NCBI GenBank assembly: GCA_965207125.1
Contig: OZ242263.1
Span: 248,001 to 312,000, forward strand
Origin: G965207125 sp965207125
Lineage (GTDB): Bacteria; Pseudomonadota; Alphaproteobacteria; Puniceispirillales; UBA1172
Direction of reading: 5' to 3'
DNA: 64,000 bases
The position numbers and the translations under genes were made by a program. Shown in pieces: positions 1 to 8,674 of the stretch. Under the pieces are notes generated by a model that worked only from the letters and a program-made list of their open reading frames with translations, was not told the origin of the DNA and searched no databases. The number at the start of each line of letters is the position of its first letter. Position 1 is the first letter of the stretch.

Positions 1-374
1 TCAACCATCAGATTCACCTGTTGTTGCATCTGGCTGTCCTTGATTTCGCTCCCGTCGTTTTCACGATCAAGCCTTCGGACTTCCATCTGTGTATTTTCCA
101 ACTTGCGCTCTGCTCGCCGGTACATGTAGTGGAATGAGGTGGCGATGCTGCTGACAAGGTTTTCGATGTCGTCCTCCAGTTTCGTCTTCTCGGAGAGGCT
201 GTGTAGGATGTCAAGGATGTCACCTACGGCGTTCCCGACTGTATCCTCATCGGGTGTAGGCCGATGATCGGGCTCATCGAGTCCGAATTCAGGCTTGTGT
301 CCGCCGATTAGTTCTAGCCGCTCCATAACGACCGCTGTTTGTGAGTGTCCCGCCTCCGCGTGTTGATAATCCAT
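1..374 (-). CDS. Hypothetical protein, 3' end beyond window
   Basis: An open reading frame begins at an ATG at 374 and runs without a stop to the left edge, giving about 124 residues. The start is supported by a GGAGG Shine-Dalgarno 8 bases upstream; the next in-frame Met is 16 codons later. The visible protein is acidic and mostly helical in character, with a charged segment near the end (MEVRRLDRENDGSEIKDSQM) that may be coiled coil. It has no signal peptide and no motif I recognise. It lies downstream of ssb on the same strand but 437 bases away, so it may be separately transcribed. Function unknown. Confidence 0.6.
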   Translation of the reverse strand, partial: MDYQHAEAGHSQTAVVMERLELIGGHKPEFGLDEPDHRPTPDEDTVGNAVGDILDILHSLSEKTKLEDDIENLVSSIATSFHYMYRRAERKLENTQMEVRRLDRENDGSEIKDSQMQQQVNLMV

Positions 375-516
375 GATAATATCCTCCATGGGGTTGTTTG
401 CAGCCCTGTGTGAGCCACTTCTGGTAATTTTTTTGCACGACAGGGCCCCGCTGTTGCGCCATCCCTACCTGAACACCAGTTTGAGTGGTGCGGCCTGCAA
501 TCGTCCCTATGTTGAT

Positions 517-540
517 GCTTGGTGGCGAAGCCACCTTAGC
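517..540. repeat. Hairpin repeat, copy 1
   Basis: Inverted repeat GGTGGC-gaa-GCCACC, extended by outer GCT/AGC arms across a small bulge. A second copy at 629-658 has compensating changes in the stem. It lies in the gene-free stretch 375-811, which otherwise shows no convincing coding sequence on either strand. Confidence 0.5.
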
Positions 541-628
541 GAAACTTGGGAAGATGAAGCCCCGGTCAAACTGGTTTGTGAAGGTTAGGATGGACCAGAG
601 AGCGAAGCGAACGCCCGAAGTCGTTAGT

Positions 629-658
629 GGTGCTTGGTGGCGAAGCCGCCTTAGCACC
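629..658. repeat. Hairpin repeat, copy 2
   Basis: GGTGCT-t-GGTGGC-gaa-GCCGCC-tt-AGCACC forms a longer version of the hairpin at 517-540. The stem change (GCCACC to GCCGCC) keeps a G-U pair, and the outer arm is longer. Such REP-like hairpins usually sit between genes; no function can be assigned. Confidence 0.5.
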
Positions 659-767
659 CTTCGACTTGCAATGGTGGGATGTCGTGCCACAATACCAAAA
701 GACGTGACGAGAGACGTTTTAGCTTCTTAATCAAATAAGGCCGCTGTCTAATTTCTCGGTATTGGAT

Positions 768-801
768 GAGGCCTCCGTCAGCCGAAACTGATGGAGGCCT
801 C
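768..801. terminator. Hairpin downstream of ssb, terminator candidate
   Basis: A 14-bp stem (GAGGCCTCCGTCAG / CTGATGGAGGCCTC, one G-U pair on the plus strand) with a 6-base loop lies just after the ssb stop codon. There is no clear T-run on the minus strand, so it may act as a processing or protective hairpin rather than as a classical terminator. Confidence 0.55.
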
Positions 802-811
802 TGATGATATT

Positions 812-1282
812 CTAGAATGGAATATCGTCACTGAGATCGCTTGCCGAAGCATCGTTCTCAGTGGGTGCTGGAGCGGTTTCCGCAGCCGATTGGCTACCGT
901 TCCCGTTTGCTACGCCTTCAGATGCTCTTTCGAGTAATTGAAAGCGACCAGCAGGATTGATGACAATTTCGGTTGTATACCGGTTGCCTTCTTCCCCGTC
1001 CTTTTTCCAAGAACGTGTGCGAAGTCCTCCCTGTACCATCACCAGTTTGCCCTTAACAGAACTTTGGCTCATCAATTTCTCGATACGCTCAACTAGTTTT
1101 GGCATGAAGGTTACAATCCTGTGCCATTCAGTGCGTTTCACTTTTTCACCGCTGTCCCTGTTGATATAGGATTCATCGGTGGCTACTGACATCGTGAGGC
1201 ATTTGCCCCCGTTTTGCATTGATCTCACTTCGGGGTCGTTTCCAATCCTTCCTATGAGATTCACTTGGTTTTGTCCAAACAT
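812..1282 (-). CDS. ssb: Single-stranded DNA-binding protein
   Basis: A 156-residue SSB. The N-terminal OB fold (about residues 1-108) opens with the typical MFGQNQVNLIGRIGNDPEVR and contains the conserved TEWHRIV segment (about 51-57). A low-complexity linker rich in Ser, Ala, Glu and Pro leads to the acidic tip DDIPF, the partner-binding tail that recruits replication and repair proteins in bacterial SSBs. Length and layout are normal for the family. It probably coats plasmid single strands during replication, repair or transfer. A fragment of a second ssb copy lies upstream at 1895-1980, so the locus has been duplicated. No operon partner is obvious. Confidence 0.95.
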   Translation of the reverse strand: MFGQNQVNLIGRIGNDPEVRSMQNGGKCLTMSVATDESYINRDSGEKVKRTEWHRIVTFMPKLVERIEKLMSQSSVKGKLVMVQGGLRTRSWKKDGEEGNRYTTEIVINPAGRFQLLERASEGVANGNGSQSAAETAPAPTENDASASDLSDDIPF

Positions 1283-1444
1283 GGCGTTTTCCTTTCTCTA
1301 TTACGCTAGTTTAATCACCCTTTCGAACCCATCTTTACTTTTGTTTTGACATAGGGCAAGGCTTAAGAATGACCTTGAATTCAGTATAAAATATGGTCGT
1401 TCCCGTATATTAGGATGCATTTGCTATAGCTGCTCCCCCCGTCG

Positions 1445-1911
1445 GCGTAGCCGATGGGGTCGGTTGCAATATTCCGCAAAACCATTAATATGGTTTTGTG
1501 GGCCCTGTAGTAGGAATCAGGGTGTGGCGGGTTCCTTGCCATGGGCCTGCCACGACCCTGCTAGGGGGGGGTGCCGAACTTGATCCTTTGTGCTGCCCTC
1601 CCCCGCTATATTTTCTTAAAAAATTGCCGTTAGAGATGCTATCAGGGGCTCGAAAGAGCAACTGGAAGGGTTTTTCCCCGAGACGTGTAGCCGATGGGAT
1701 CCGCTTGCAATATTCCGCAAAACCATTAATATGGTTTTGCGAGCCCTGTAGTAAGAATCAGGATGTGGCGGTTTTTTTATTAAGGCCTGCCAGACCCTGC
1801 TAGGGGGAGGGTGCCCGCCTTGAATCGTTGTGTTGCTCTCCCCCGCTATATTTTCTTAAAAAATTGCCGTTAGAGATGCTATCAGGGGCTCGAAAGAGCA
1901 ACTGGAAGCGT
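1445..1911. repeat. Two tandem copies of a ~230-bp noncoding unit with a palindrome
   Basis: Bases about 1445-1672 and 1685-1911 are diverged direct copies. They share the segments around GTAGCCGATGGG, TGCAATATTCCGCAAAACC and the end GGCTCGAAAGAGCAACTGGA. Each copy contains the palindrome CAAAACCAT-taat-ATGGTTTTG (1477-1498 and 1716-1741); the second copy has perfect 11-bp arms. The second copy runs directly into an ssb fragment. This unit, with the flanks to 2135, is the gene-free stretch between ssb and the next gene. Confidence 0.75.
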
Positions 1912-1980
1912 CCTTGTGGGTTGATGACGATCTCGGTGGTATATCGGTTGCTTTCTTCACCTTCATTTTTCCAAGAGTGG
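1895..1980 (-). pseudogene. ssb fragment
   Basis: The stretch is about 80 percent similar by eye to the inside of ssb (about 930-1010), covering the part that encodes the end of the OB fold (roughly KDGEEGNRYTTEIVINP). There is no start, no beginning and no acidic tail. It is a broken duplicate joined to the second copy of the 230-bp unit. Confidence 0.65.
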
Positions 1981-2135
1981 GATTGAGGTGTTTTTTATTT
2001 GTTGCTTGGCAGGGCATTGTTCTGTGTGTAATGCGTTCGAAACAAATGACGTTTATTAGTGCTAGGTATAACGTAAAAAATTGTGGTATCGTATGCACAT
2101 AGAAGACAGGGAGAAAGATATGGAGATCTTAAGAA

Positions 2136-3317
2136 ATGAAACGCTTTTATGCCGTTTTGGCTGTCTTTGCCGCTTGCTGCCTTTTTATGGTAGCCAACAT
2201 CCACGCTCAATCCTCGCGAGAGCCTATTGAGGGTGGTTACCTAAGTTATTTAAGTGGAGTCTTCGATCGAAGTTCTCTAAATGCCGACCTTTCTGATGTT
2301 ATGCTTTCTTTCAACGATCAGCCTCCGGCGAGCGTTGATCGGCTGATTGTATCTTCTCATATAGATGCTGAAACTGGACGGCATGTTATTGAGGAGTTTT
2401 CGATAGCTGGCTTCCGTTTTGAATTGGATAAAAGCATTACGACCCTCGAAAAACTTGAGATGGGCAACGTCGTCAATGATAGCCGCATTGGTTGGCAGAA
2501 TCTTTCTGACCTATTCAATTTAGACTCAAATTTCATTCCAGAGAGCCTCAAACTGGAAAATTTTGTGTCTTTTGATGATCGAGGTGATCGTTTTGAGATT
2601 GAGCTTGCTGAGTTTGTGGCGTCCGGAGGCGTTTTTGATTTCGTTGAGTATGAGGCTCGGGGTCAAATCAAGAACCTAAAATGGATTTTTGCCTTAAATG
2701 AGCCAGAAGGTGATGAGTTCAGTGAAAGTTATTTTATCAGTAAATCTTTAAGAGACATGGGCATCGATTATCTGTTGGTCAATCTGGCAGTAGATGCGTT
2801 TGGTAGGATTGAAGGTGATCGGTATATCACCAAAGATCATCTATCCTTGGAAATTGAGAATGTCTTAGACATTGAGATCGAGAGTTCCTTTGATCTTGAT
2901 GCGGTTGCTGCAGAAAAGCTTGAGCAGGTGCTTAAACTGACGGATGAAGATCCTGAGTTTGCCCTGCTGATGGGCTTATTAATGCATACCGAAATAAAAG
3001 CTGATCTTGTTTTAACTGTTACTGACAGGGGGACGCTTGATGAGTTTTTTAAGGCGGAGGTTGAGAGTAGCGGTTTGAGCCGTGAGGATACTGTCAGGGG
3101 GATGATGCAAGCTCTTGTTGTGATGGCGGTATTAATGCCTGAGCACTACGGAGCATTTGCGGCGGAGATTGAGTCGTGGCTGCTGAATGGGGGTGATTTG
3201 CGCTTTGCTTTATCACCTGACCGACCTGTTTTGATCGGAGAAATTATTGCTGAGTCCGGTATAAATCTGGACAGAGTGATTAATTTGCTTGGTTTCAGTG
3301 TTCAGTGGGACGGCTAG
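2136..3317 (+). CDS. Secreted hypothetical protein
   Basis: A 393-residue protein, the only clear plus-strand gene in the left half. Residues 1-24 are a classical Sec signal peptide: MKR, then a hydrophobic core (FYAVLAVFAACCLFMVA), then AHA-like cleavage before QSS. The mature part is acidic, lacks Cys, and alternates beta-like and helical stretches. It repeatedly shows patterns such as 'L..EIENVLDIEIES', suggesting a lipid- or polymer-binding periplasmic fold, but I cannot assign a family. A GGAG Shine-Dalgarno lies about 10 bases before the ATG. It converges with the helicase gene on the other strand. Its last ~20 codons and stop are repeated twice more just downstream (3361-3547). Confidence 0.8.
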   Translation: MKRFYAVLAVFAACCLFMVANIHAQSSREPIEGGYLSYLSGVFDRSSLNADLSDVMLSFNDQPPASVDRLIVSSHIDAETGRHVIEEFSIAGFRFELDKSITTLEKLEMGNVVNDSRIGWQNLSDLFNLDSNFIPESLKLENFVSFDDRGDRFEIELAEFVASGGVFDFVEYEARGQIKNLKWIFALNEPEGDEFSESYFISKSLRDMGIDYLLVNLAVDAFGRIEGDRYITKDHLSLEIENVLDIEIESSFDLDAVAAEKLEQVLKLTDEDPEFALLMGLLMHTEIKADLVLTVTDRGTLDEFFKAEVESSGLSREDTVRGMMQALVVMAVLMPEHYGAFAAEIESWLLNGGDLRFALSPDRPVLIGEIIAESGINLDRVINLLGFSVQWDG

Positions 3318-3547
3318 ATGCCTAAGGATAACCCTCCCCCGGCTTGATCGAGGGCTCGCTAAGTCTGGTATAAATCTGGACAGAGTGATCAGTTTACTTG
3401 GTTTCAGTGTTCAGTGGGACGGCTAGACGCCTAAGGACAGCCCCTCCCCCGGCTTGATAGAGGGCTTGCTGAGTACGTTATAAATCTGGACGTGGGACGG
3501 CTAGATGTCTATAAGGACAGCCCTCCCCCGGCTTGATCGAGGGGGAG
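3251..3547 (+). repeat. Gene 3' end present in three tandem copies
   Basis: Copy A (3251-3354) holds the real end of the secreted-protein gene, with stop codon and hairpin. Copy B (3361-3467) still encodes GINLDRVISLLGFSVQWDG and a stop. Copy C (3471-3547) has lost about 45 internal bases. Each copy ends in the GC hairpin CCCTCCCCCGGCTTGAT(C/A)GAGGG. The duplication may multiply transcription stops between two converging genes. Confidence 0.8.
3523..3547. terminator. GC-rich hairpin in third 3'-end repeat
   Basis: CTCCCCC (3523-3529) pairs with GGGGGAG (3541-3547) around an 11-base loop. Weaker versions occur in the first two copies (for example 3332-3354). No T-run follows directly, so efficiency is uncertain. 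The position between convergent genes fits a two-way terminator. Confidence 0.45.
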
Positions 3548-3569
3548 AGTCGTGGATATCATTTCTATC

Positions 3570-6500
3570 TTAATACACTACCGGGTAACGCTCCAGAATA
3601 GATTTGATTGCAGAAATGTTTGGAACAAACATTTTGGTTTGATAATTATGAATCTCAACGATGCATCCACATTGTTTGAGAGCACTGATGTTTTCATGGG
3701 TTTCTCCCATGATTTCGACCCGGCTTGTTCCGTAGGTCCGAGTGTGTCTGAGGCGCATTTCATTTGCTAAGTTTACGCCGAGGCCGCCAGTGATGAGGCT
3801 GTCAAAGAGATTTTCGGGTTCAGGCTGGATGATATCTAATCCCATATTAGCCCTGAAGGTATTGATTTCTGTGTCGCTTAGGAGGCGTCCGAGAAGAACC
3901 TCACCCTCATCGGTGGTCATCCGCCGGACGCGTGGTGTATCTTTTGGCAATTTGTCCCAGATAGGCAATAGCGTGCCGGTGACCAGATTGAAATGACCGT
4001 CTTTGTATTCAGGGAGATTGTCGTATTCCTTCTGCCATGCGGCAGCGAATTGATCTAGGGGGACATCCTCCCAGTTGCTTGCATTTAACTCGTAAACGGC
4101 TATGCGTTCTTTGCGGTCGGGGCGGAGTAATTGTACACGTGGAACGACCGCCCCGCTATCGTAAAACATCGAAGATGTTTTGGTAACAAGGGCGGCGTTG
4201 CCTGACTTTTTATTAACCATCATGCGTGCGTCTAGAACGGTTTGAGCAAGATGCTTGATTTGCTGAATATCTGTGGGGTTGATCTTTCGTTTGGTATTGA
4301 TCACACAGAGGTTCAAGGGGGTGTCAGAAGGGATTTTTTCCCTCGTCTTGATGGTGAGGCTGTCGGCGATGATTGTTTCGATGCCTAATTCGTAAGTGCC
4401 ATTCTGCTGAGCGATTTCGATACGACTGGCAATCCGGTCTTCTAATTCGCTGAATAAAGCATTCTGTGTATCAATCGGCAGAGCCAATAGTCGGTTGAGG
4501 AACGTACTCATGGGCGGAAGTTGTGCTTTTAGAAGGCCTTCATCGATAAGTTTGAGTCCCGTCATTGTCTGGAATTCATCACAGGAGCAAGACTCGATAG
4601 AGCCTTCATGGAGATCGCTGTAGAAATGCCTTAGGGCTGCGCGGGCATAGTCAGATTCAAGGTTATCTTCTTCCTTGAAAAACCCTTGGTTGGCAGAGGC
4701 TCTTTGTCCTCGTGTGATCGCTCCGAGAGTGTCTAGACGGCGGGCGATGGTGGAGATAAATCTTTTCTCGCCTTTGACATCAGTGCTAACAGGACGAAAT
4801 ACGGGTGCGCTGACCTGTCCGGTTCTATTTGAGCGTCCAAGTCCTTGAATCGCATTATCGGCTCTCCAGCCGGTTTCTAGTAGGTAGTGAATACGCCGAC
4901 GTTGATTAGTGACATTTGCATCCGCGTGATATGACCGACCTGTGCCGCCTGCTTCAGAGAAGATGAGGATTTTCTTCTCATCTTCCATGAATTGTTGGGC
5001 TTCGCTTAATCCCGCGAGGGATGATCTTGATTGTACCATCATTCGGCCATCATCGCTTTTGACGATACGCCGTGATCTGCCGGTTATTTCGGCGACGGCA
5101 TTGAAGCCATAATGCCAGGTGATCTGATCGAGGGCGGACGGCAAGGGAGGAAGGTTAACTAGATTTGCAATCATTTCATCTCTTGCGGCGAGGGCCTGGG
5201 GATCTAAGACTGGATGGCCGTCTTTATCAAAGAGCGGCCGTGATCGGATTTTGCCTTCCTCGTCAGCGTATTCTACCTGCATTTGTACAGGAAAGGCGTT
5301 ATTGAGGTAGTCTAGTACATATTCGCGCGGGGTGATATCGATAGATAAATCGTCCCACTCCGAGGGGTGTATGCGAGCAAGGCAACGTTCCATTACGGCT
5401 TCGCCAGTGCTGACGATCTGAATGATGACTGAATTCCCATTTTCAAGATCTTGGTCGATTGCTTTGAACAGCAAGGGGCATTTCAGCCCGGTAAGGAGAA
5501 GACCAAAGAAGCGTTGTTTTGCGCTTTCAAAATGTGATCTGGCGTTCGCGAGGGCGTTTTTGTTGAGGGCTCCTCCTTCACTACTTTTGATGCCTGTGGT
5601 TTCCAATGCAGCATCTAGATTATTGTGAATGATTAGAAAGGCTCCAGCCCATTCGTCATAAATGCGGTGCTGTTCAGCTGTTAGCGGTGTATCCAGAACA
5701 GAGACCTCAACCCCTTCAAAGGATAGATTTCGTGCGGTGTAAAGCCCGAAGGATTTAAGATCGCGTGCAACAATCTCTGCGGCGGCGACTCCTCCTTCTT
5801 CCATTTGCGCAACAAAGGCTTTTCGATCAGCAAAAGGAATGGTGGGCTGGGACCAGAGCCCTAGGCGTGTTGCGTAGGCGAGAGAGTTGATTGAGGATGC
5901 GCCGGTGGCTGAAACATAGACGACTCTAGCGTTGGGTAATTGGTTCTGCAGAGCAAGTCCGGCTATACCTTGCCTTGACGGAGTTTTTGCTCCGCGTCCT
6001 GATGCTTCACCGCCGGCTGCCCCCGCCATTGCGTGAGACTCATCAAAGATGATGACTCCGTCAAAATCTTCATCCAGCCACGCGAGGATTTGTGAAAGGC
6101 GCGAGGGTTTATCGCTTTTTTCACCTGATCGCAAGGTTGCGTAGGTGATGAACAAAATCCCGCTGTCAGCGGTTATTGTTTGATCTTGCTTGTACTTGTT
6201 GAGGCCGATGATGTCCGAGGCTTTTCCGCCGACAGACATCCAGTCGCGGCGGGCGTCCTCGATGAGTTTTGTTGATTTTGAGAACCAAAGTGCTTTTGTC
6301 CTGCCTTGGTTTAAATTATCGAGGATAATCCCGGCTGCTTGGCGTCCTTTGCCTGCTCCGGTTCCGTCGCCGAGGAAGAAGCCTTGCCGTAATTTGAAGC
6401 CATCTTCATCTTCGGTGGTGAAAATCATTTCCTTACCTTGCTCCTCCCCGAAAATGAAACGTTGGGGTAATACTTGGCTGTGCGCTTCGCCGGCGTGGAT

Positions 6501-7850
6501 GATGGTTTCGAGTTGAGCGTCTGAGAGGATCCCGTCTTTGATGAGTTTTTGGTCAAGACGCGGGCGGTACGAAGGCATTGGCGGGCGTAAGGACGCCATA
6601 GCGATGCCTTCAGCCAATGTTGTGGGGTGCGCTTGGGCACTAGGGATTTTAATAACTCCGGGCTTCCAGGGCTGAAAGATTCCGGTGTTCACAGACGTGG
6701 CCAAAGGAGCATCATTGGCGATATAATTGATATCGCTTGGCGTGTTAGCAATGGTGAGGGTTGTGTCTTCAGGCACCGGCGGCGTGGTAACAGGTGTTTT
6801 GACTGAGGGCTTTGGTATGTTGAAAAAGCTTTGCTGAATTGGTGATTGAGAGGCCGGCTGAGGTTTATTGTCTTCAATGATCCTCCAACGCGGTGGGATA
6901 TCCCTGTCGATCAAGGCGGCTAGTGTTTTAAGGTCATCTATCTCGTGGATTTGTTTGAGGTCTTGTGATGGTATGTTGTCGATGACATGGATTGCGATAT
7001 CAAAGACTGTGCCGTGGCGGGCATAGACTTTGCCTGGGATTTTTGCCGAAAAGAGATGGGCTGCGGTATCGAGACCTTTCATTAGACGGGTTGGGGTTGT
7101 GCCATGCCCGGTGATGATCACGCTTCGGCCGCCGGACTTCAGGCGTCTGAATGCCGACTGAAAATGCTTGATTGTCTCGTTTGATGAGCGTTTATTCTGC
7201 TTAGCAGGATCCGCGCTGAAGGGCGGGTTCATAATAACCGTGTCAACGAGCGGCTCATTTCTGCAAAAGCCGTTGATATATGCGGCGTGATGATCGGTGA
7301 TTTCTGCTTGCGGAAAAACGAAATCTAGCAAAGAGATGCGATGCCTCCCGATTTCGTTGAGATGGAGGTTTGCTCCGGCTAATTCAGCAAAGACTGCGAG
7401 CAAGCCTGTGCCGGCAGAGGGCTCAAGAGTGAGACTACCCGGTTTGATCTGGGCGGCTATATGGGCGATATATGCTAGATTTATTGGGGTTGAGAATTGC
7501 TGAAGGGCGTTTTGCTCTTCTGATCGTTTGGTTTGTGAAGGCATGAGCCCCGACAATTTATCGAGCAATTCAAGCATTGCGGTATGATCGCCATTGGCTC
7601 GGCGGAGCAGGGCTGGCCAGAATTTACGAATAAAGAGCACGGCGGCGCTTTCACAGCAATCGTAAGCATGTCGCCAATCCCAGAAGCCTTCTGCATTACT
7701 GCCGCCGAATGATTCATTCATAATATGCTGGAGCAAAGTGGGTTTAAGTATCTCTCCTTTGTTGAGATGTGCTGAGAGCCCTTTGACGGCGTGCTGATGA
7801 GCGGCTTTGGGCTCGCTTTGCGTCTGGCGAGCAAATATCATGTTGTTCAT
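3570..7850 (-). CDS. Strawberry-notch-like helicase with N-terminal methyltransferase domain
   Basis: A 1426-residue protein of the type common on large alphaproteobacterial plasmids and phages. Residues about 115-300 form a Rossmann methyltransferase domain with motif I EPSAGTG (143-149) and N6-adenine-type motif IV NPPF (208-211). A proline-rich linker (about 330-430) leads to a superfamily-2 ATPase: Walker A-like GDGTGAGKG (494-502), DESH box (603-606), and a C-terminal helicase domain with QGLGRSNRTGQ as motif VI. This order matches the strawberry-notch NTPase family. It is expected to remodel and perhaps methylate DNA, possibly against host defence; that role is inference. The 5' end of this gene recurs as short scars near 8.6, 20.7, 48.2 and 54.1 kb. 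Confidence 0.9.
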   Translation of the reverse strand: MNNMIFARQTQSEPKAAHQHAVKGLSAHLNKGEILKPTLLQHIMNESFGGSNAEGFWDWRHAYDCCESAAVLFIRKFWPALLRRANGDHTAMLELLDKLSGLMPSQTKRSEEQNALQQFSTPINLAYIAHIAAQIKPGSLTLEPSAGTGLLAVFAELAGANLHLNEIGRHRISLLDFVFPQAEITDHHAAYINGFCRNEPLVDTVIMNPPFSADPAKQNKRSSNETIKHFQSAFRRLKSGGRSVIITGHGTTPTRLMKGLDTAAHLFSAKIPGKVYARHGTVFDIAIHVIDNIPSQDLKQIHEIDDLKTLAALIDRDIPPRWRIIEDNKPQPASQSPIQQSFFNIPKPSVKTPVTTPPVPEDTTLTIANTPSDINYIANDAPLATSVNTGIFQPWKPGVIKIPSAQAHPTTLAEGIAMASLRPPMPSYRPRLDQKLIKDGILSDAQLETIIHAGEAHSQVLPQRFIFGEEQGKEMIFTTEDEDGFKLRQGFFLGDGTGAGKGRQAAGIILDNLNQGRTKALWFSKSTKLIEDARRDWMSVGGKASDIIGLNKYKQDQTITADSGILFITYATLRSGEKSDKPSRLSQILAWLDEDFDGVIIFDESHAMAGAAGGEASGRGAKTPSRQGIAGLALQNQLPNARVVYVSATGASSINSLAYATRLGLWSQPTIPFADRKAFVAQMEEGGVAAAEIVARDLKSFGLYTARNLSFEGVEVSVLDTPLTAEQHRIYDEWAGAFLIIHNNLDAALETTGIKSSEGGALNKNALANARSHFESAKQRFFGLLLTGLKCPLLFKAIDQDLENGNSVIIQIVSTGEAVMERCLARIHPSEWDDLSIDITPREYVLDYLNNAFPVQMQVEYADEEGKIRSRPLFDKDGHPVLDPQALAARDEMIANLVNLPPLPSALDQITWHYGFNAVAEITGRSRRIVKSDDGRMMVQSRSSLAGLSEAQQFMEDEKKILIFSEAGGTGRSYHADANVTNQRRRIHYLLETGWRADNAIQGLGRSNRTGQVSAPVFRPVSTDVKGEKRFISTIARRLDTLGAITRGQRASANQGFFKEEDNLESDYARAALRHFYSDLHEGSIESCSCDEFQTMTGLKLIDEGLLKAQLPPMSTFLNRLLALPIDTQNALFSELEDRIASRIEIAQQNGTYELGIETIIADSLTIKTREKIPSDTPLNLCVINTKRKINPTDIQQIKHLAQTVLDARMMVNKKSGNAALVTKTSSMFYDSGAVVPRVQLLRPDRKERIAVYELNASNWEDVPLDQFAAAWQKEYDNLPEYKDGHFNLVTGTLLPIWDKLPKDTPRVRRMTTDEGEVLLGRLLSDTEINTFRANMGLDIIQPEPENLFDSLITGGLGVNLANEMRLRHTRTYGTSRVEIMGETHENISALKQCGCIVEIHNYQTKMFVPNISAIKSILERYPVVY

Positions 7851-8069
7851 TTTTGACTCCTATTTCGGGGTGTGGAGGCCAGTTGCTCTCTCTTTTTGAT
7901 GAGCAAAACCACACAGGCATAACCTTCCGTTCCTCTAAAAATTTAGGAGTGTTGAGGATGATGGAGAAGAGGACTTTCTGGCGTCGCGCCAAAGGACGAA
8001 GAGTCGGAGTCAGTGAAGATCAGAAGGAGATATGCCTCTAATGGCTATCCAGCAGTAATTTACCCCGTT

Positions 8070-8429
8070 TCAGCGAGGCCCGAAAGCATATTGATCTTCC
8101 GATTCCTCAAGACAGCGAACAGTTTTTATTGTTGGAGTTGGAGCAGGTTCAGCTTCCCTCGCCCGTAGTAGGATTAGCTTATCGCCACCATCCCACGCTT
8201 CTGAATCATCGCCATCATAGCGATAAAACACAAAATCCTTACCGCCCCCGAGATTAATGATATCATCGCCCTTGCCGCCAAAGATCGCATCTCCCTCAGT
8301 GCCAGCGTTGAGTGTCTGCACGTTATCACCGCCGAGCAAAAACTGGCTTGAAGCCGCAGTGTCAACACCAACCGATGCATTATCGTCTCCATCCCCTAAC
8401 TCTTTTGCAAAGGTGAAGACGTCAGGCAA
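8070..8429 (-). pseudogene. RTX-protein C-terminal fragment
   Basis: The frame encodes calcium-binding RTX repeats (GGKGDDIINLGGGKD) preceded by SSQFLLGGDNVQTLNAG. This closely matches the tail of the 1543-residue protein at 20.8-25.4 kb (SSQFLTGGDHAQTLNAG). The only upstream start is TTG without a Shine-Dalgarno, and the end (about 30 residues) does not match the parent. It is most likely a leftover of a fourth giant gene. The rest of 7851-8674 contains sequence related to the region upstream of the helicase gene and no other convincing gene. Confidence 0.7.
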
Positions 8430-8547
8430 GACAACGGCATTAGTTTCGATCTTAATGCACTGTACTTGAAGTCAAGGCGTTTACCAAATCGCCGGGTTTT
8501 AATGTGGCGACTTTTGATGCTTACATCAGATCTTTGAGGAGGCCTGC

Positions 8548-8672
8548 TTACAGAAGCCTTCTGCATTACTGCCGCCTAACGATTCATTTATAATATGCTG
8601 GCATAATATGCTGGAGCAAAATAGGTTTAAGCATCTCGTCTTTGTTGAGATGTTCTGAGAGGCCTTTGACAG
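8548..8672. repeat. Copy of the 5' end of the helicase gene
   Basis: Matches 7683-7790 inside the strawberry-notch gene (AGAAGCCTTCTGCATTACTG, ATAATATGCTGGAGCAAA, TTGTTGAGATG) with a short internal duplication of 'aatatgctgg'. It abuts the stop of the first giant gene. A nearly identical copy abuts the stop of the third giant gene (54080-54203). Confidence 0.8.
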
Positions 8673-8674
8673 CA

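Noticed and set aside
289..690. 133-residue frame on the minus strand
   Set aside because: It runs over the hairpin repeats and overlaps the better-supported start of the gene at 1-374, which has a clear ribosome site. Its composition is not protein-like.
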